Shown: positions 42,028-51,875 of the stretch, piece by piece
Layout of the letters: every line of letters begins with the position of its first letter
Numbering within the stretch: position 1 is the first letter of the stretch
Assembly: GCF_004011695.2 (NCBI RefSeq)
Contig: NC_082424.1
Location: forward strand, 496,001-560,000
From: Ascochyta rabiei
Taxonomy: Eukaryota; Ascomycota; Dothideomycetes; Pleosporales; Didymellaceae
Reading direction: 5' to 3'
DNA: 64,000 nt
The notes under the pieces: generated by a model
The model's database searches: none
Told to the model about the DNA's origin: nothing
Seen by the model: only the letters and a program-made list of their open reading frames with translations
Made by a program: the position numbers and the translations under genes

Positions 42028-43064
42028 GGTGGTGGTGTTGTAGAGGTAGTGGGAGATTGATAAGGGTTTGGAGAGAACAATTGAGCTGGTGTAATGTGTT
42101 TCTCGAAGAGTTCGAGTGGATGGGAAGAGCTTTGCAACCAGTCGAGCTCAGAGGTGGGAGTCTACCAAGCTCGTCATTGCGGTGACGTCACCGGTTGGCG
42201 CGAAAGTGATCAACACCAAACCGACTTGGCATAGCCCACGATACCTTGGATGTACACTAGACGTACGCCATAAATACCAAAGGTCAGAATACACGGCGCG
42301 ACAGTATGTTCACTCGGTCATTTTGCAAAGTCTTGGCACGATCTACTGCTCACGCGACTTACTGCATTGGCAGCCAAGACGTCTACTCCATGGGTGTAGA
42401 CCAGGTGTGTAGACCCGGCACTGATTCGTAGATTAGAAGGGCATGATGTTGGGGTTGGGGTTGGGGTCGGTGTAAAATTATGTCATGTTCTGTATTGAAC
42501 TGCTCTTTCCTCGTTTTGACTTCTTGCTGATGAGCTCTTTCCTGGATTTGCATATTCGTCTTCGTCGGCCTTTCCAGTGAACGTCCCTTTTGCCATGTCA
42601 TAAGTGTCTTTCCATGCAGAAGAAATGCTCATTGCTCATCCTATTTACTATGGTATATCTTCTCCTCAGTATAAGCGGAAAGTGTTGGCCTGTTTCTTTA
42701 ACAGGGTTCCTCATATCTTCAATGGTGCATGCTCGGGACAATGAGCACCGAGCCATGCGAGCTTTACTCCATGATCTGCACGACCAACGGCTGGACTAAC
42801 CACAAAGACGCTTCCAATTCGTGCAACATCTCAGGATTCGTGGGACAAAACGCCTCCCCGCACTTTCCTTCCCGTTCTTGCGCATGTCAATCGTCGTTCG
42901 CAGCTTCAAAGGGCAAAACATCCGACTGGTCGATGGGATCAAACTGAAAACAGGACAGGCCGTTGTTGCAGCCACCTTCTTCTCCAATGCAGGTTCAAAC
43001 ATAAGCTTGATGTGGAAGCTGATCACGTCGCATCATGCTCCAGAGCTTGCATCACATCATCATA
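42028..43064. other. Divergent promoter region
   Basis: 1.0 kb between starts at 42027 (-) and 43065 (+). A GGGGTT triplicate lies near 42450-42467. No gene supported. Confidence 0.5.
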
Positions 43065-44453
43065 ATGAAGCTTGAAATACTCTTTTTAGTCACGCTATTG
43101 TGCTTGCCAGGCTACGCAAAACCTACAAGCAGTCGCAAGACGTGTACCATCAAAGCCAGCGGCACTAATCAAACCGACGATGCACCTGCGATCAGAGCAG
43201 CTTTCCAGGAGTGCGGCCGACATGGCAAGATCGTCTTCAGACCCACGACTTACTATGTCAACTCAGTGCTCAACATTACCGACCTCGAGGATGTTGACGT
43301 AGATGTGCAAGGCCATCTGCTTGTGAGTAGGATCATCATGTGTACTTGCAAAGACCATGTCTGAAGTGAGTGCAGTGGAGCACCAACATCCAGTACTGGC
43401 TGAATGCGTCTCTTCCCGTTGGTTATCAAAACCAGTCCACAGCCTTCGTCCTTGGTGGGAACAACGTTCGAATCGACGGCCACGGCGTTGGTACACTGAA
43501 TGGCAACGGAGACTACTGGTATCAGTGGATCAAAAAGCAGCCTAACACATCAAACTATCCTGGTCGCCCACACCAGCTCACTTTCAACGGGCTTACAAAC
43601 TCCGTCGTGAAGGGACTGAATTTTTTGAGAAGCCAGATGTGGACAGTGTCCATCATCCATAGCTACGACAGCGTCTGGGAGGACATTTTCATCAACAACA
43701 CTGGCAATGTAGTGTCAAGCTGTAAGTCGCCTGGGTAATGAAATATCCCATGACATCAGACTTACGATGTTGGCAGCGAACACCGATGGCGCTGATACCT
43801 TCTTCTCGTCGAACCTCGTGTTCAAGAACTTGACCGTCTACAATGGCGATGACTCATTTTCCGCTAAAGCAAACAGTACCAACATCACACTACTCGATTC
43901 GCACTTCTATCATGGACTTGGTATCGCCATCGGCTCAATTGGACAGTACAATGACCAGTTCGAGACGGTCGAAAGCTTCCACGCCGAGAACATCTACTTT
44001 GAAGACACGCTGCACGCGTTCTACATCAAGACCTGGACTGACGACCGAGTCGGTTATCCTCCCAACGGCGGTGGTGGAGGGCTTGGTTTCGCTCGAAACA
44101 TGCAAATGAGGAACTTGACCGTGAAGAACGCCCGCGGAGGCTTATTCACGGTCAGTCAGTGCACAAGGTTCAGTGGTGCACCCGGAGTCGGCAATTGCAC
44201 CAACAGTCAATTCCAGGTGAGAGATGTCAACATCCAAGGCTTGAAGGGAACAACCAAAGACCGTAGAGTCGTAAGCCTGCAGTGCAGTGCTGTAGCACCG
44301 TGTACGAACATTGCTTTGAGCGATGTCGATGTGAGGTTTGCTGGCAACGGAACCACATTGGATAACTATCTTTGCGGGAACGTAGTGGGTAACAAGGGAT
44401 GGGAGTGTACGGGACCGGTCTGTGTCGGTGGGAGTGCAACGGGAGGTTGTTGA
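43065..44453 (+). CDS. Secreted GH28 polygalacturonase / exo-polygalacturonase-like pectinase
   Basis: Cleaves galacturonan-type pectin outside the cell. Exons 43065-43322, 43376-43721 and 43777-44453 (introns 53 and 55 bp) give 426 residues. A signal peptide is clear: M-K-L-E-I-L-F-L-V-T-L-L-C-L-P-G-Y-A. The right-handed beta-helix carries the GH28 catalytic set: N-T-D (S-N-T-D-G-A-D-T, from residue 202), the D-D pair in Y-N-G-D-D-S-F-S-A-K, and the His/Gly motif as Y-H-G-L-G-I-A-I-G-S. Many exo-enzymes have Cys after the D-D pair; here it is Ser. Several N-x-S/T sites suit a secreted glycoprotein. The choice between exo-polygalacturonase and rhamnogalacturonase is not certain. A transposon lies 75 bp after the stop. 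Confidence 0.92.
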
Positions 44454-44528
44454 TGCGGGGATTGGAAAGCTTGACGGAAGTCGTTCAAGCCATAAAGATG
44501 CGGTCAGAAGAATGGAGAAGTGCCCCTC

Positions 44529-44588
44529 CTTTCATGTTTCCGAATAAACCGGATGTAAGCCCGTGCGCCGCCCGGCATCAACACCACG
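44529..44588 (+). repeat. Left terminal inverted repeat
   Basis: Starts CTTTCATGTTTC and ends CAACACCACG. It matches the reverse complement of 45906-45965 at all but two positions (44541 and 44574). Confidence 0.93.
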
Positions 44589-44658
44589 AAATTAATGAAT
44601 CCACAAGGCCTCTACAGGCCTAAATCAACGCGTTTTGTTCCTAATTTTCTTGCCCTAA

Positions 44659-45850
44659 ATGCCTGAGATAGTTAAGAGGGCTGGGAGACGTTTTCATCAG
44701 CACTTTAACACCCCGCCGCCGGTGTACGTGTCTGATGAGGCGTCCCAACAGCACCTCCACACACCTCAGCGCAGTGCAATCCTGGGTATTCTACACTTCT
44801 GCGACGTACACCACATACCTTGCTCTTTTAAAGATATTAAAGCTGCCCTTAATATCCCTCACTTAACTGCTTATGAGGTTGCTCAGTCTAAGGAGCCACG
44901 TACACTCCATCACAGCAACCACTCAGATGCACAGGGTGCACCACGACAGCTCACCGGAGCCAACGCACACGCAATAGTCGACTATCTAGATCACTGCCAG
45001 TTTGAAAAGAAAGCAGAGACTTGGCAGGACATACAGGTTGAGGCTGGGGTTATTCCACAAGGTGGGAAAGAGGCCTATTCACGCATTACAATATAGCGTA
45101 GAGTGCAGGAGATTGCTCCTATTACTAAGCATATTGCAGCTCAGGAGGATGATTATCCTCCTCATCGTCAGCGTGAGCGTCGTGAGTGGTGTAATACCCA
45201 GCTTCAAGTGCGTCCTCGTGGTAAACACTGGAAGAGTGTCTTATGGTGTGATGAGTTACATTAGAAAACTGGCCCACGACACAAGCGTAAGATCAAGAGG
45301 AGAAGAGGCAAGGGTGAAAGAAATAAGCCAGAGAACGTGCAGTATGATAAGCACCAGAAGCAAGAGCCAGAAGAGGTAGCAAAGGAGAGAAAGTTCCATC
45401 TCTTCTGTATGCTTAGATACAACTTTGCATAGTGTATGCCATATAAGACGTCTCACAGCAATAGCAAAATAACAAGCAAGGTGTTTATTAAGAAGATTTT
45501 ACCAGCGTTACACACTAAGTTACTTCACTATGGTGGAGAGTGGTTATTGTACATGGACTTAGATAGTGCTCACACATCTAAAAAGACACTCAATTACATG
45601 TACCAGCATGGCTAGGACTACATTTTGGGATGCTTAAAGTCTCCAGATCTATTAATTATGGAGACTTAGGTATCTCCACTAAAGGAGAGGTTTTATAGGC
45701 GTACTTGTCGCTCAAAAACTGAAGGGATTTCACGTTTCTACCAGGTGTGGGCGGGTCTTAACCCTAAAAAGATCAACAAAACCATCACAGGCTACCCTGG
45801 CAGGCTGATAGAATGTCGAGATGTTGTTCAAGGACGTGCTACGAAATTCT
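44659..45850 (+). pseudogene. Transposase remnant of the DDE transposon
   Basis: Opens at ATG 44659 and reads 145 codons containing helix-turn-helix-like sequence (F-K-D-I-K-A-A-L-N-I-P-H, then P-R-Q-L-T-G-A-N-A-H). After the first TAG (45094-45096) the same frame continues as catalytic domain: S-V-L-W-C-D-E-L-H with the first Asp, and L-Y-M-D-L-D-S-A-H-T-S-K-K with the second Asp. A run toward P-L-K-E-R-F-Y-R-R follows. At least four of the later in-frame stops are TAG where TGG (Trp) is expected, the signature of CpA to TpA change on the other strand. Confidence 0.85.
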
Positions 45851-45905
45851 AGCATTTTTTCTGATCAATCTGGCTCCAAAATTGAGTGATTTGGTGATAA
45901 TTCGG

Positions 45906-45965
45906 CGTGGTGTTGATGCTGGGCGGCGCACGGGCTTACATCCGGTTTATTCTGAAACATGAAAG
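45906..45965 (-). repeat. Right terminal inverted repeat
   Basis: Reverse complement of the left repeat; outer end CATGAAAG, directly followed by the CCCTC direct repeat. Confidence 0.93.
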
Positions 45966-45970
45966 CCCTC

Positions 45971-46672
45971 TTCGTGAAGTCGCGCTAGTAGACCCCCTCA
46001 CGCGAACCTCCACTTTCCTCGTCCCCTCAATCGACCATCCGTCATCCATCATATCGTATCGACGCTGCCTCAGCTTGTTCAGGCATCTGGCCATCTCGGT
46101 TCTGCCTGTTGCGCCATGTTGATGTATTCGTATCCACAACCTCGGTTCGTCTTCACAAGATGGGTTGGTTGGACACGCTTCCGGCTCCAGATATCCCCAG
46201 TATGGACTGCATGAGATGAGGAGAAGGTTTTCGGCGTTTGGTTGTGCTTTTCTTTATTCGTGTGGTATGGACACTGAAATGCGGAGGCTTCTACATGCCG
46301 CCAACCAAAGCATCGACATGACCTCGACACGAACTCAACACAAACAATCAGCAAGTCACTAATGCCTAGCCCTGTTGGTTGCATACATAGTACAGCATTC
46401 CGTCTGATTCAAGATGGTTCTGCTCCCGCGCCGCTTTGAAGAACAACAATCGCGCTCAATTGCGGCTACACCGCCTCGCTCGACTTGCCGTTGGAGACTT
46501 CTACAACATCATGACAGGCTACATTCGGGATTGTCGCTATCGGCGGAAACGTTTGAGCAACTTTGCACAACCGAGCTTACCCGGCAATGCCTGGCTTGAG
46601 TCGCGTAAAGACAATAACAATTCCAAGTTTTCACGACATCCTGTTTTCGTGCAATATAGCCTCTATTTTTCG
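45971..46672. other. Intergenic or 5' region of the F-box-like gene
   Basis: 702 bp. The reading frame of the next gene is open back to 46436 without a clear start; an in-frame ATG also exists at 46511. No other gene seen. Confidence 0.45.
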
Positions 46673-47545
46673 ATGGTCTGCCAAAATACTCTCCTCCAAA
46701 AAGATGAAGAGCAAGAGACAAGGAGAGCATGTCTGAGCGTTTGCGAAGCTGTTCAGCATCGTCTTCCAAGGGAGATTAGGGATATGATACTGGGGTATTT
46801 GTTGCTCGAAGATGGCGTGCACGCTCGACTATTCCACTACTATAACACACTCGACCCGAAAGCCCCAAGGCACTACTGGAACAAGGAGTTCACTGGAGAA
46901 GCAACCCTCCGTGAGCTGACTGAATCCTGGTATCGCTTGGTTCGCTTCGATTTCGACCGGAGCCTTGACTTCCTGCCACATTTGCTAGCCCAGGTCGATG
47001 CCACGCTGTGCTGCACACGCCAGGAGTTGATTGCAAAGGCGAGCTTCAAGATCCTACAATGTGACTTGGACGTATGGCCCGCAGCAGATGCGAACGGTAT
47101 CCCTTCGCCACGGAGCCTGCTACTGAAGAACGTGGAGAAGTTGTTCTCGTTACGGCATGGCGCCAAGATCTACGTCGTACTTGAGTCACCATTGCCGTGG
47201 TTCTCAGGGTCGAAAAACCTTCAAGAGCGACAAGCTGGCTTCCTTACTCAAGTTCTGAATATTATTTTCCCGGCGCTGATACGTTTGCATCAAGCTGGCT
47301 ACGAAATAGCTGTCGCCGTTGATCCTGGTTCGAATGTACGGTTCCTTGACGGACAGCAGATCTGGCGCTGCGAGCTGAACAACCTCATCACGCCCAACAA
47401 TGCCCACTTTTCGCCTGAAGGCTTTGTCGAGAGATTTTGGAAGGTGTGCTATCGTTTCGGAATTAACACTGCGACTGTCGCTGATAGGAGGCAGGATGAG
47501 GGCAGAAAGCTCAAGTACAGATGCGTTGCTAGGACTGAAGTTTGA
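46673..47545 (+). CDS. F-box/2EXR-like fungal protein, hypothetical
   Basis: 290 residues from the ATG at 46673, which begins M-V-C-Q-N-T. ATG 46511 would add 54 residues. The motif H-R-L-P-R-E-I-R-D-M-I-L-G-Y-L-L near residue 30 is the short F-box/2EXR-like helix pair found in a large expanded family in Dothideomycetes. The rest is mixed helix and strand, with F-D-F-D-R-S-L-D-F-L-P and I-Y-V-V-L-E-S-P-L-P-W. Catalytic residues are not recognisable. A role in ubiquitin ligase recruitment is only a family-level guess. It lies between a transposon and degenerate sequence. Confidence 0.65.
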   Translation: MVCQNTLLQKDEEQETRRACLSVCEAVQHRLPREIRDMILGYLLLEDGVHARLFHYYNTLDPKAPRHYWNKEFTGEATLRELTESWYRLVRFDFDRSLDFLPHLLAQVDATLCCTRQELIAKASFKILQCDLDVWPAADANGIPSPRSLLLKNVEKLFSLRHGAKIYVVLESPLPWFSGSKNLQERQAGFLTQVLNIIFPALIRLHQAGYEIAVAVDPGSNVRFLDGQQIWRCELNNLITPNNAHFSPEGFVERFWKVCYRFGINTATVADRRQDEGRKLKYRCVARTEV

Positions 47546-47887
47546 GATAAGAGGAGTTGCTCTTCTTGAAGCTCGACGATCAACGGCGAAAGCCACGATG
47601 AGTCCCACGCAAGTCTCGACGCGTGCTCTAGAAATTGCTCCTCAGATCACCAACACCATGAACGTCAAGAACGCTGCCGCTCCTCGTGCCGGTCAGTCAT
47701 ACAGGGTCAGTCATACACAGTCAATGACCTGGACTGCGCCATCGACCCAACCGGTTCGAGGTGCTCGAGGTGGCACCATCGCCTCGCTGGCGTCAAACCG
47801 ATTAGATCAAGATAGCATGGTGGCAAAGGCAACCTTCGCATTGACGACGATACTGAATTCATCAGCATCAGCATCGTCAGGCCAATT

Positions 47888-48301
47888 ATGTTGTTTCGAC
47901 CCCCCACCGTCAGTGCAGTCGATTTGCCTCGATACTCCGCCGTCAGTGCGACTGGGTCGTTCTGGGGCCATAGAAACGTCAGTGGCAGCCCCGCCATCGA
48001 CGAGAACGATGCCACCGAAAGAAGGAGCGCCACTAAAGAAAGCAGCGCCGTCAAGGAAGACTATCATGCCAGTCTCCACGAACCAGATGCTACCCACAAT
48101 GTTTGCAAGAATTGTTCGATACAACACCGCAAAAACAAGGAGAGGATAGTTCACGACACAGACAGTGAAAGCGAGTTTGTCGATGACAGCTTTGTTGACG
48201 ACACGTTGGTGCTTGAGAGCGAAGATAAGAATGTACCCCTACCAACCGTTTCTCCCTTCTTGAACAGGGCCTATTTCAGGCCTAAAGGAATAGGATCTTG
48301 A
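47888..48301 (+). CDS. Possible hypothetical protein or gene relic
   Basis: 137 codons from ATG 47888 in a polar, acidic frame: T-E-R-R-S-A-T-K-E-S-S, a C-K-N-C pair, then H-D-T-D-S-E-S-E-F-V-D-D. The same frame looks coding for about 300 bp upstream, broken by a TAG near 47811, and shows no upstream ATG. A 250-bp frame on the other register overlaps it. It may be an exon of a gene whose other parts I cannot join, or a decaying gene. Confidence 0.3.
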   Translation: MLFRPPTVSAVDLPRYSAVSATGSFWGHRNVSGSPAIDENDATERRSATKESSAVKEDYHASLHEPDATHNVCKNCSIQHRKNKERIVHDTDSESEFVDDSFVDDTLVLESEDKNVPLPTVSPFLNRAYFRPKGIGS

Positions 48302-48394
48302 CGTACTGGACCTTCCAGCAGCTCTTGATGCATTACGGCCCACGTTGGCCCTCAAGCCATTCTTACGGGACACTGCTGTTTTGCTGCTGCAGTA

Positions 48395-48622
48395 TTGCAT
48401 GATTGGGAATTTGAGCTGCGCGAGCACTGGCCCAGTCGACTCGAAATGATCCCGTGGCAATATTGGCAGCAGCATCGACAGCAGCCCTGCCCTTTCGAGC
48501 CAATCCTCTTCCTCCTTGCCAACAACGGCAATTTTTTCGACCCTTCATGCAAGGGAGACCTAGTTCAAGATCTATACGGTATGCGCGTATACCAACTCGC
48601 GTCGTTTGTGTTTCGCTATTAA
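48395..48622 (+). other. Coding-like tract, possible exon
   Basis: In the same frame as 47888-48301 but after two stops, 75 codons read with strong protein character (H-D-W-E-F-E-L-R-E-H-W-P, P-F-E-P-I-L-F-L-L-A-N-N). A TGCTGCAG acceptor precedes it near 48395. It could be the last exon of the neighbouring uncertain gene, but no donor in the right phase was found. Confidence 0.3.
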
Positions 48623-49401
48623 CGAAGTTCGGTCGCCCCTGTTTGACGTCAGGAAGATTCGTAGCTGTGACTGATATCGGCAAGAGGACTCCATAGCGGG
48701 CCCAATGAGACACGTCTAACTTAGAATGAGCCGACACTCTGGCATGTGTTGCTGTTCTTCTTGTTCTCTCAACGTTCTCTAGGGATGGCGACCTGTTGCA
48801 TCCCTTTGTCTGCGCTACCGACACGGGTCTAACGCAAAACCACCAATCCGGCATTCGGATCTACCAACCACCGAGAGCTTGGCGCAAGGAAGTCGGCGAC
48901 GTTCAGTTGTCTAATGTACTTACCTTTTTCACTGTCACGCTGTCTGACTCAAGAACTACACCGTCACGTTCCCTATGCGATCCACTCCCATGCTGTTGAA
49001 CCAGGCGAGCGGGACCTGGCTAACCCCCTAGGTTTAAGCGATGCGTCCTTTGATCGTTGTGTATCTTTGTATGCAGGCTATTTTTGGTTGTTGGAATACC
49101 CAACGAGGCGAAGCATGGGTACTATGTACCATGCTCTGGCCTCGCTTTAACGTTCATGTTCACGCATGCGGCACCACCAACAACGTTCGTCACCTGTGAT
49201 GCTTACAACTTTGACGCAGTATGATGCTCTTGGTAACTCGTCCGTCGCCAGTCGCCGACCAAACCTAAGCCATGAAGACGCGGAGCACTGTATGCAACAA
49301 CGTCTCGAGAAGCTCGAGCTGATGTCGTATATAAGCATGCATGATACCCTTGAGGAAGTCGTAATAGCTAGGATCAACCTTCGATTCAAACAAGTCAAAC
49401 T
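48623..49401. other. Intergenic, P450 promoter region
   Basis: 779 bp. Overlapping short frames only. No gene recognised. Confidence 0.5.
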
Positions 49402-51001
49402 ATGTCTGCCATTCTTGCAATAGGCGCTGCGATAGCTGTTATTGCGTACACTGCCTTACGATTCCTTCTACACGCCACACAAAGTGTGCGGGAGCCTCGA
49501 CTCGTGGAAAGCCGGTTGCCATTTCTCGACTCAGTCATTGGTATAGCAAGGCAACGAGCGGACTATCTGGCCAACCTCGGGTACGTGCTTACAGGCAATT
49601 GTGAGATGAACAGTCTGACATGTGTACAGTACGCGTTTTCGCTTGCCAGTCCTGACTCTGCGAATGCCTTTCCAGCGTCTCTACGTCGTCCACGCCCCGA
49701 ACTTGATTCAAGTCATACAAAGCAAAGCCAATGCTCAAACGTTCGTGCCAAACCTCCTGGACTTTGGTATGCTCTTCAGTGGGCTTAACACCGAATCTCA
49801 GAACATCCTTCGCAGCGCTTTTGGGTTGAAGGGCAATGGCTTTACAATGAGCGTACACAAATACCTTCTGTCCGGCCCTTCACTCAAGACCGCGACCAAG
49901 GCTGCAGTTGACAGGTTGACGGCCAGTGTACCGAACAGTTTCACTAGGAACAATAGGGGTGGATTGCAAGAGATGATTCGTCACGAGCTCACACTGGCAT
50001 TGACTGGCGCCATCTACGGACCGGAGAATCCTTACGATGACCCGGCGATCGAAGCCAGCTGGAGGTAGGTTCACCATATGATACTGGAATCCAAGGGATT
50101 TGTAGTTAACTTGTTCACCAGAGACTTTGTTCCAGGCATCAATCACCTGCTGTACAGTCTGTTCCCGGCCCTGACGGCACGCAAAGCTCTTCGTGCTCGG
50201 GATCGGATTGTTTGTGCGTTCAAGAAGTATTTCGAGACAAGCGGCCATCTTCAAGCTTTCCCCATGGTTGCGGAAATGCACGAACTCAACAAGAGTCATG
50301 GTCTCACTACAGAAGAGGCTGCCAAGATGGAGATGGCTACATCACTGGCAATGCTCAGCAGTGGCGCGGTCACTTCCTTCTGGCTGATGTATCACATTCT
50401 ATCAGATGAAAAAGTGACCGCAAGCATCCGCGAAGAGCTGGAATCAGTCATTGGCAGTTCCACCCCCGATCTCGTCAGGGCCGTTAACCTTGGAGGTGTC
50501 AAAGACAGCTGTCCCACACTCGTTGCTATGCTGAACGAGACTCTTCGTTATCACAGCACCGTCATCAATATCAAACAGGTCCAGCATGACACCACTCTGG
50601 CTGGGCAGTATCTCCTCAAGAAGAATGGCATTGTCATGATCCCGGGCAGAAGCGTACACCACAACAAAGATATCTGGGGTCCTTCCGCTGATGCGTTCGA
50701 CCATCACCGATTTCTCTCTCCCGACTCGAGGAGGAATGTCTCAAGTACTTCAGCTTTTCGTCCTTTCGGTGCTGGTACAACAATGTGTCCTGGACGACAC
50801 TTCTCGACCAATGTCACACTGAGTTTGGCGGTAATCATCTTGCTCAGATTCGATGTTGTACCCATGAATGGGGAGTGGAGGCAGCCTACAAAGCGTCGTG
50901 CGGATATGTGGAATGCGATGCCTAAGCCTGACCAGGACATCGATGTCAGATTCGCGCCAAGAGGTGAGGAGAAGTTCGAGTGGAAGTTTTTGTGGGAGTG
51001 A
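49402..51001 (+). CDS. Cytochrome P450 (CYP7/CYP8-like fungal clade)
   Basis: Membrane-bound heme monooxygenase, substrate unknown. Exons 49402-49580, 49630-50064 and 50122-51001 (introns 49 and 57 bp) give 497 residues. An N-terminal anchor helix (I-L-A-I-G-A-A-I-A-V-I-A-Y) is followed by a basic/proline-poor linker. The I-helix region reads S-L-A-M-L-S-S-G-A-V-T-S-F-W, lacking the usual A-G-x-D/E-T acid-threonine pair, as in prostacyclin-synthase/7-alpha-hydroxylase-like enzymes. The E-x-x-R is in L-N-E-T-L-R (near 341). The heme loop is F-R-P-F-G-A-G-T-T-M-C-P-G-R (Cys near 427). No other secondary-metabolism gene is adjacent. Confidence 0.92.
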
Positions 51002-51875
51002 AACCACCAGGGTACTGCATGCCGGGCACGGCCAACATGGTACCTAGCTCTATTGCATCGTTTTCGACAGAGTTTTCAACACGTTGCTGCAAGAGAAGAG
51101 CCGCAATCGTTGTAATTTTGAGCATCAGGCTTACGACCTTCCGTCAGGAGCTAGCCCTAATGCCGCGCTAGCGTCTAATAGCGATCCGGCGATGCCGTTC
51201 CCCTCTTTCTCCTCCATCGCTAATACATGAAGATTATCGAAAGCTTTATTAATATCGCCGGTAATGCTTGGCTGTCGTAGATGTTCATGACGTGCTCAAG
51301 CCGAGATGATAAGCTCACTTTTACTTGGCATTGGGTCTTATTTCGCTGCTACATATCTTACCTTCCTATTGCAGCAAGTAGCTTCGAGGCTTAGCCGGCT
51401 AGAGCAGCCCGTCAACGATGTTAGAGATTCGTGAAGCTCTGCTCCAGCCTTGGACATGGAAACCGGTAGCAAGCACCAAAGCAATGACCACAACATGAAA
51501 CTACGGTGTCCCAGTTCCCCTTCACCAAGCGACCAACCGGAAACCCGCGCAGAGCCGCACTGATCCAAAGGACAATACCTACCGTAGTACCTGTCCCGGG
51601 CTGCCCAGCGATCTTCACTGCGTTCAAAGCTACCCGTGGCCATCCATCCAATGGCGACAATCTGCACGAGGAGTAGTTTCCCCTTTGAGTCTAATCATTG
51701 TAAGACACGGGAACTATGCATCTGCTCCACGGACTTGCTATCCCAACAGTACGAGACAACCAGGGAAGCAATGATGTGAACTGGACCTTGTGACACTGAA
51801 AATCCAGGTATAAGTTAACGCCGGTCCTTGGGAGTTGACTGACTGTCAATACGTTTGTTGTTTCAGTCCACGAAT
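51002..51875. other. Intergenic, carboxypeptidase promoter
   Basis: 874 bp between tandem genes. A TTTCAG just before the ATG at 51876 may be the acceptor of a leader intron. No gene recognised. Confidence 0.5.

Larger units (their letters stand above)
44529..45965 (+). mobile_element. RIP-damaged DDE (Tc1/mariner-like) DNA transposon
   Basis: A 1437-bp element bounded by 60-bp terminal inverted repeats (44529-44588 and 45906-45965, 58 of 60 matching) and flanked by the direct repeat CCCTC (44524-44528, 45966-45970). The interior carries one broken transposase on the + strand. Tc1/mariner elements normally duplicate TA, so the 5-bp repeat is unexpected and the superfamily call rests on the protein remnants. 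The element is inactive as it stands. Confidence 0.9.
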
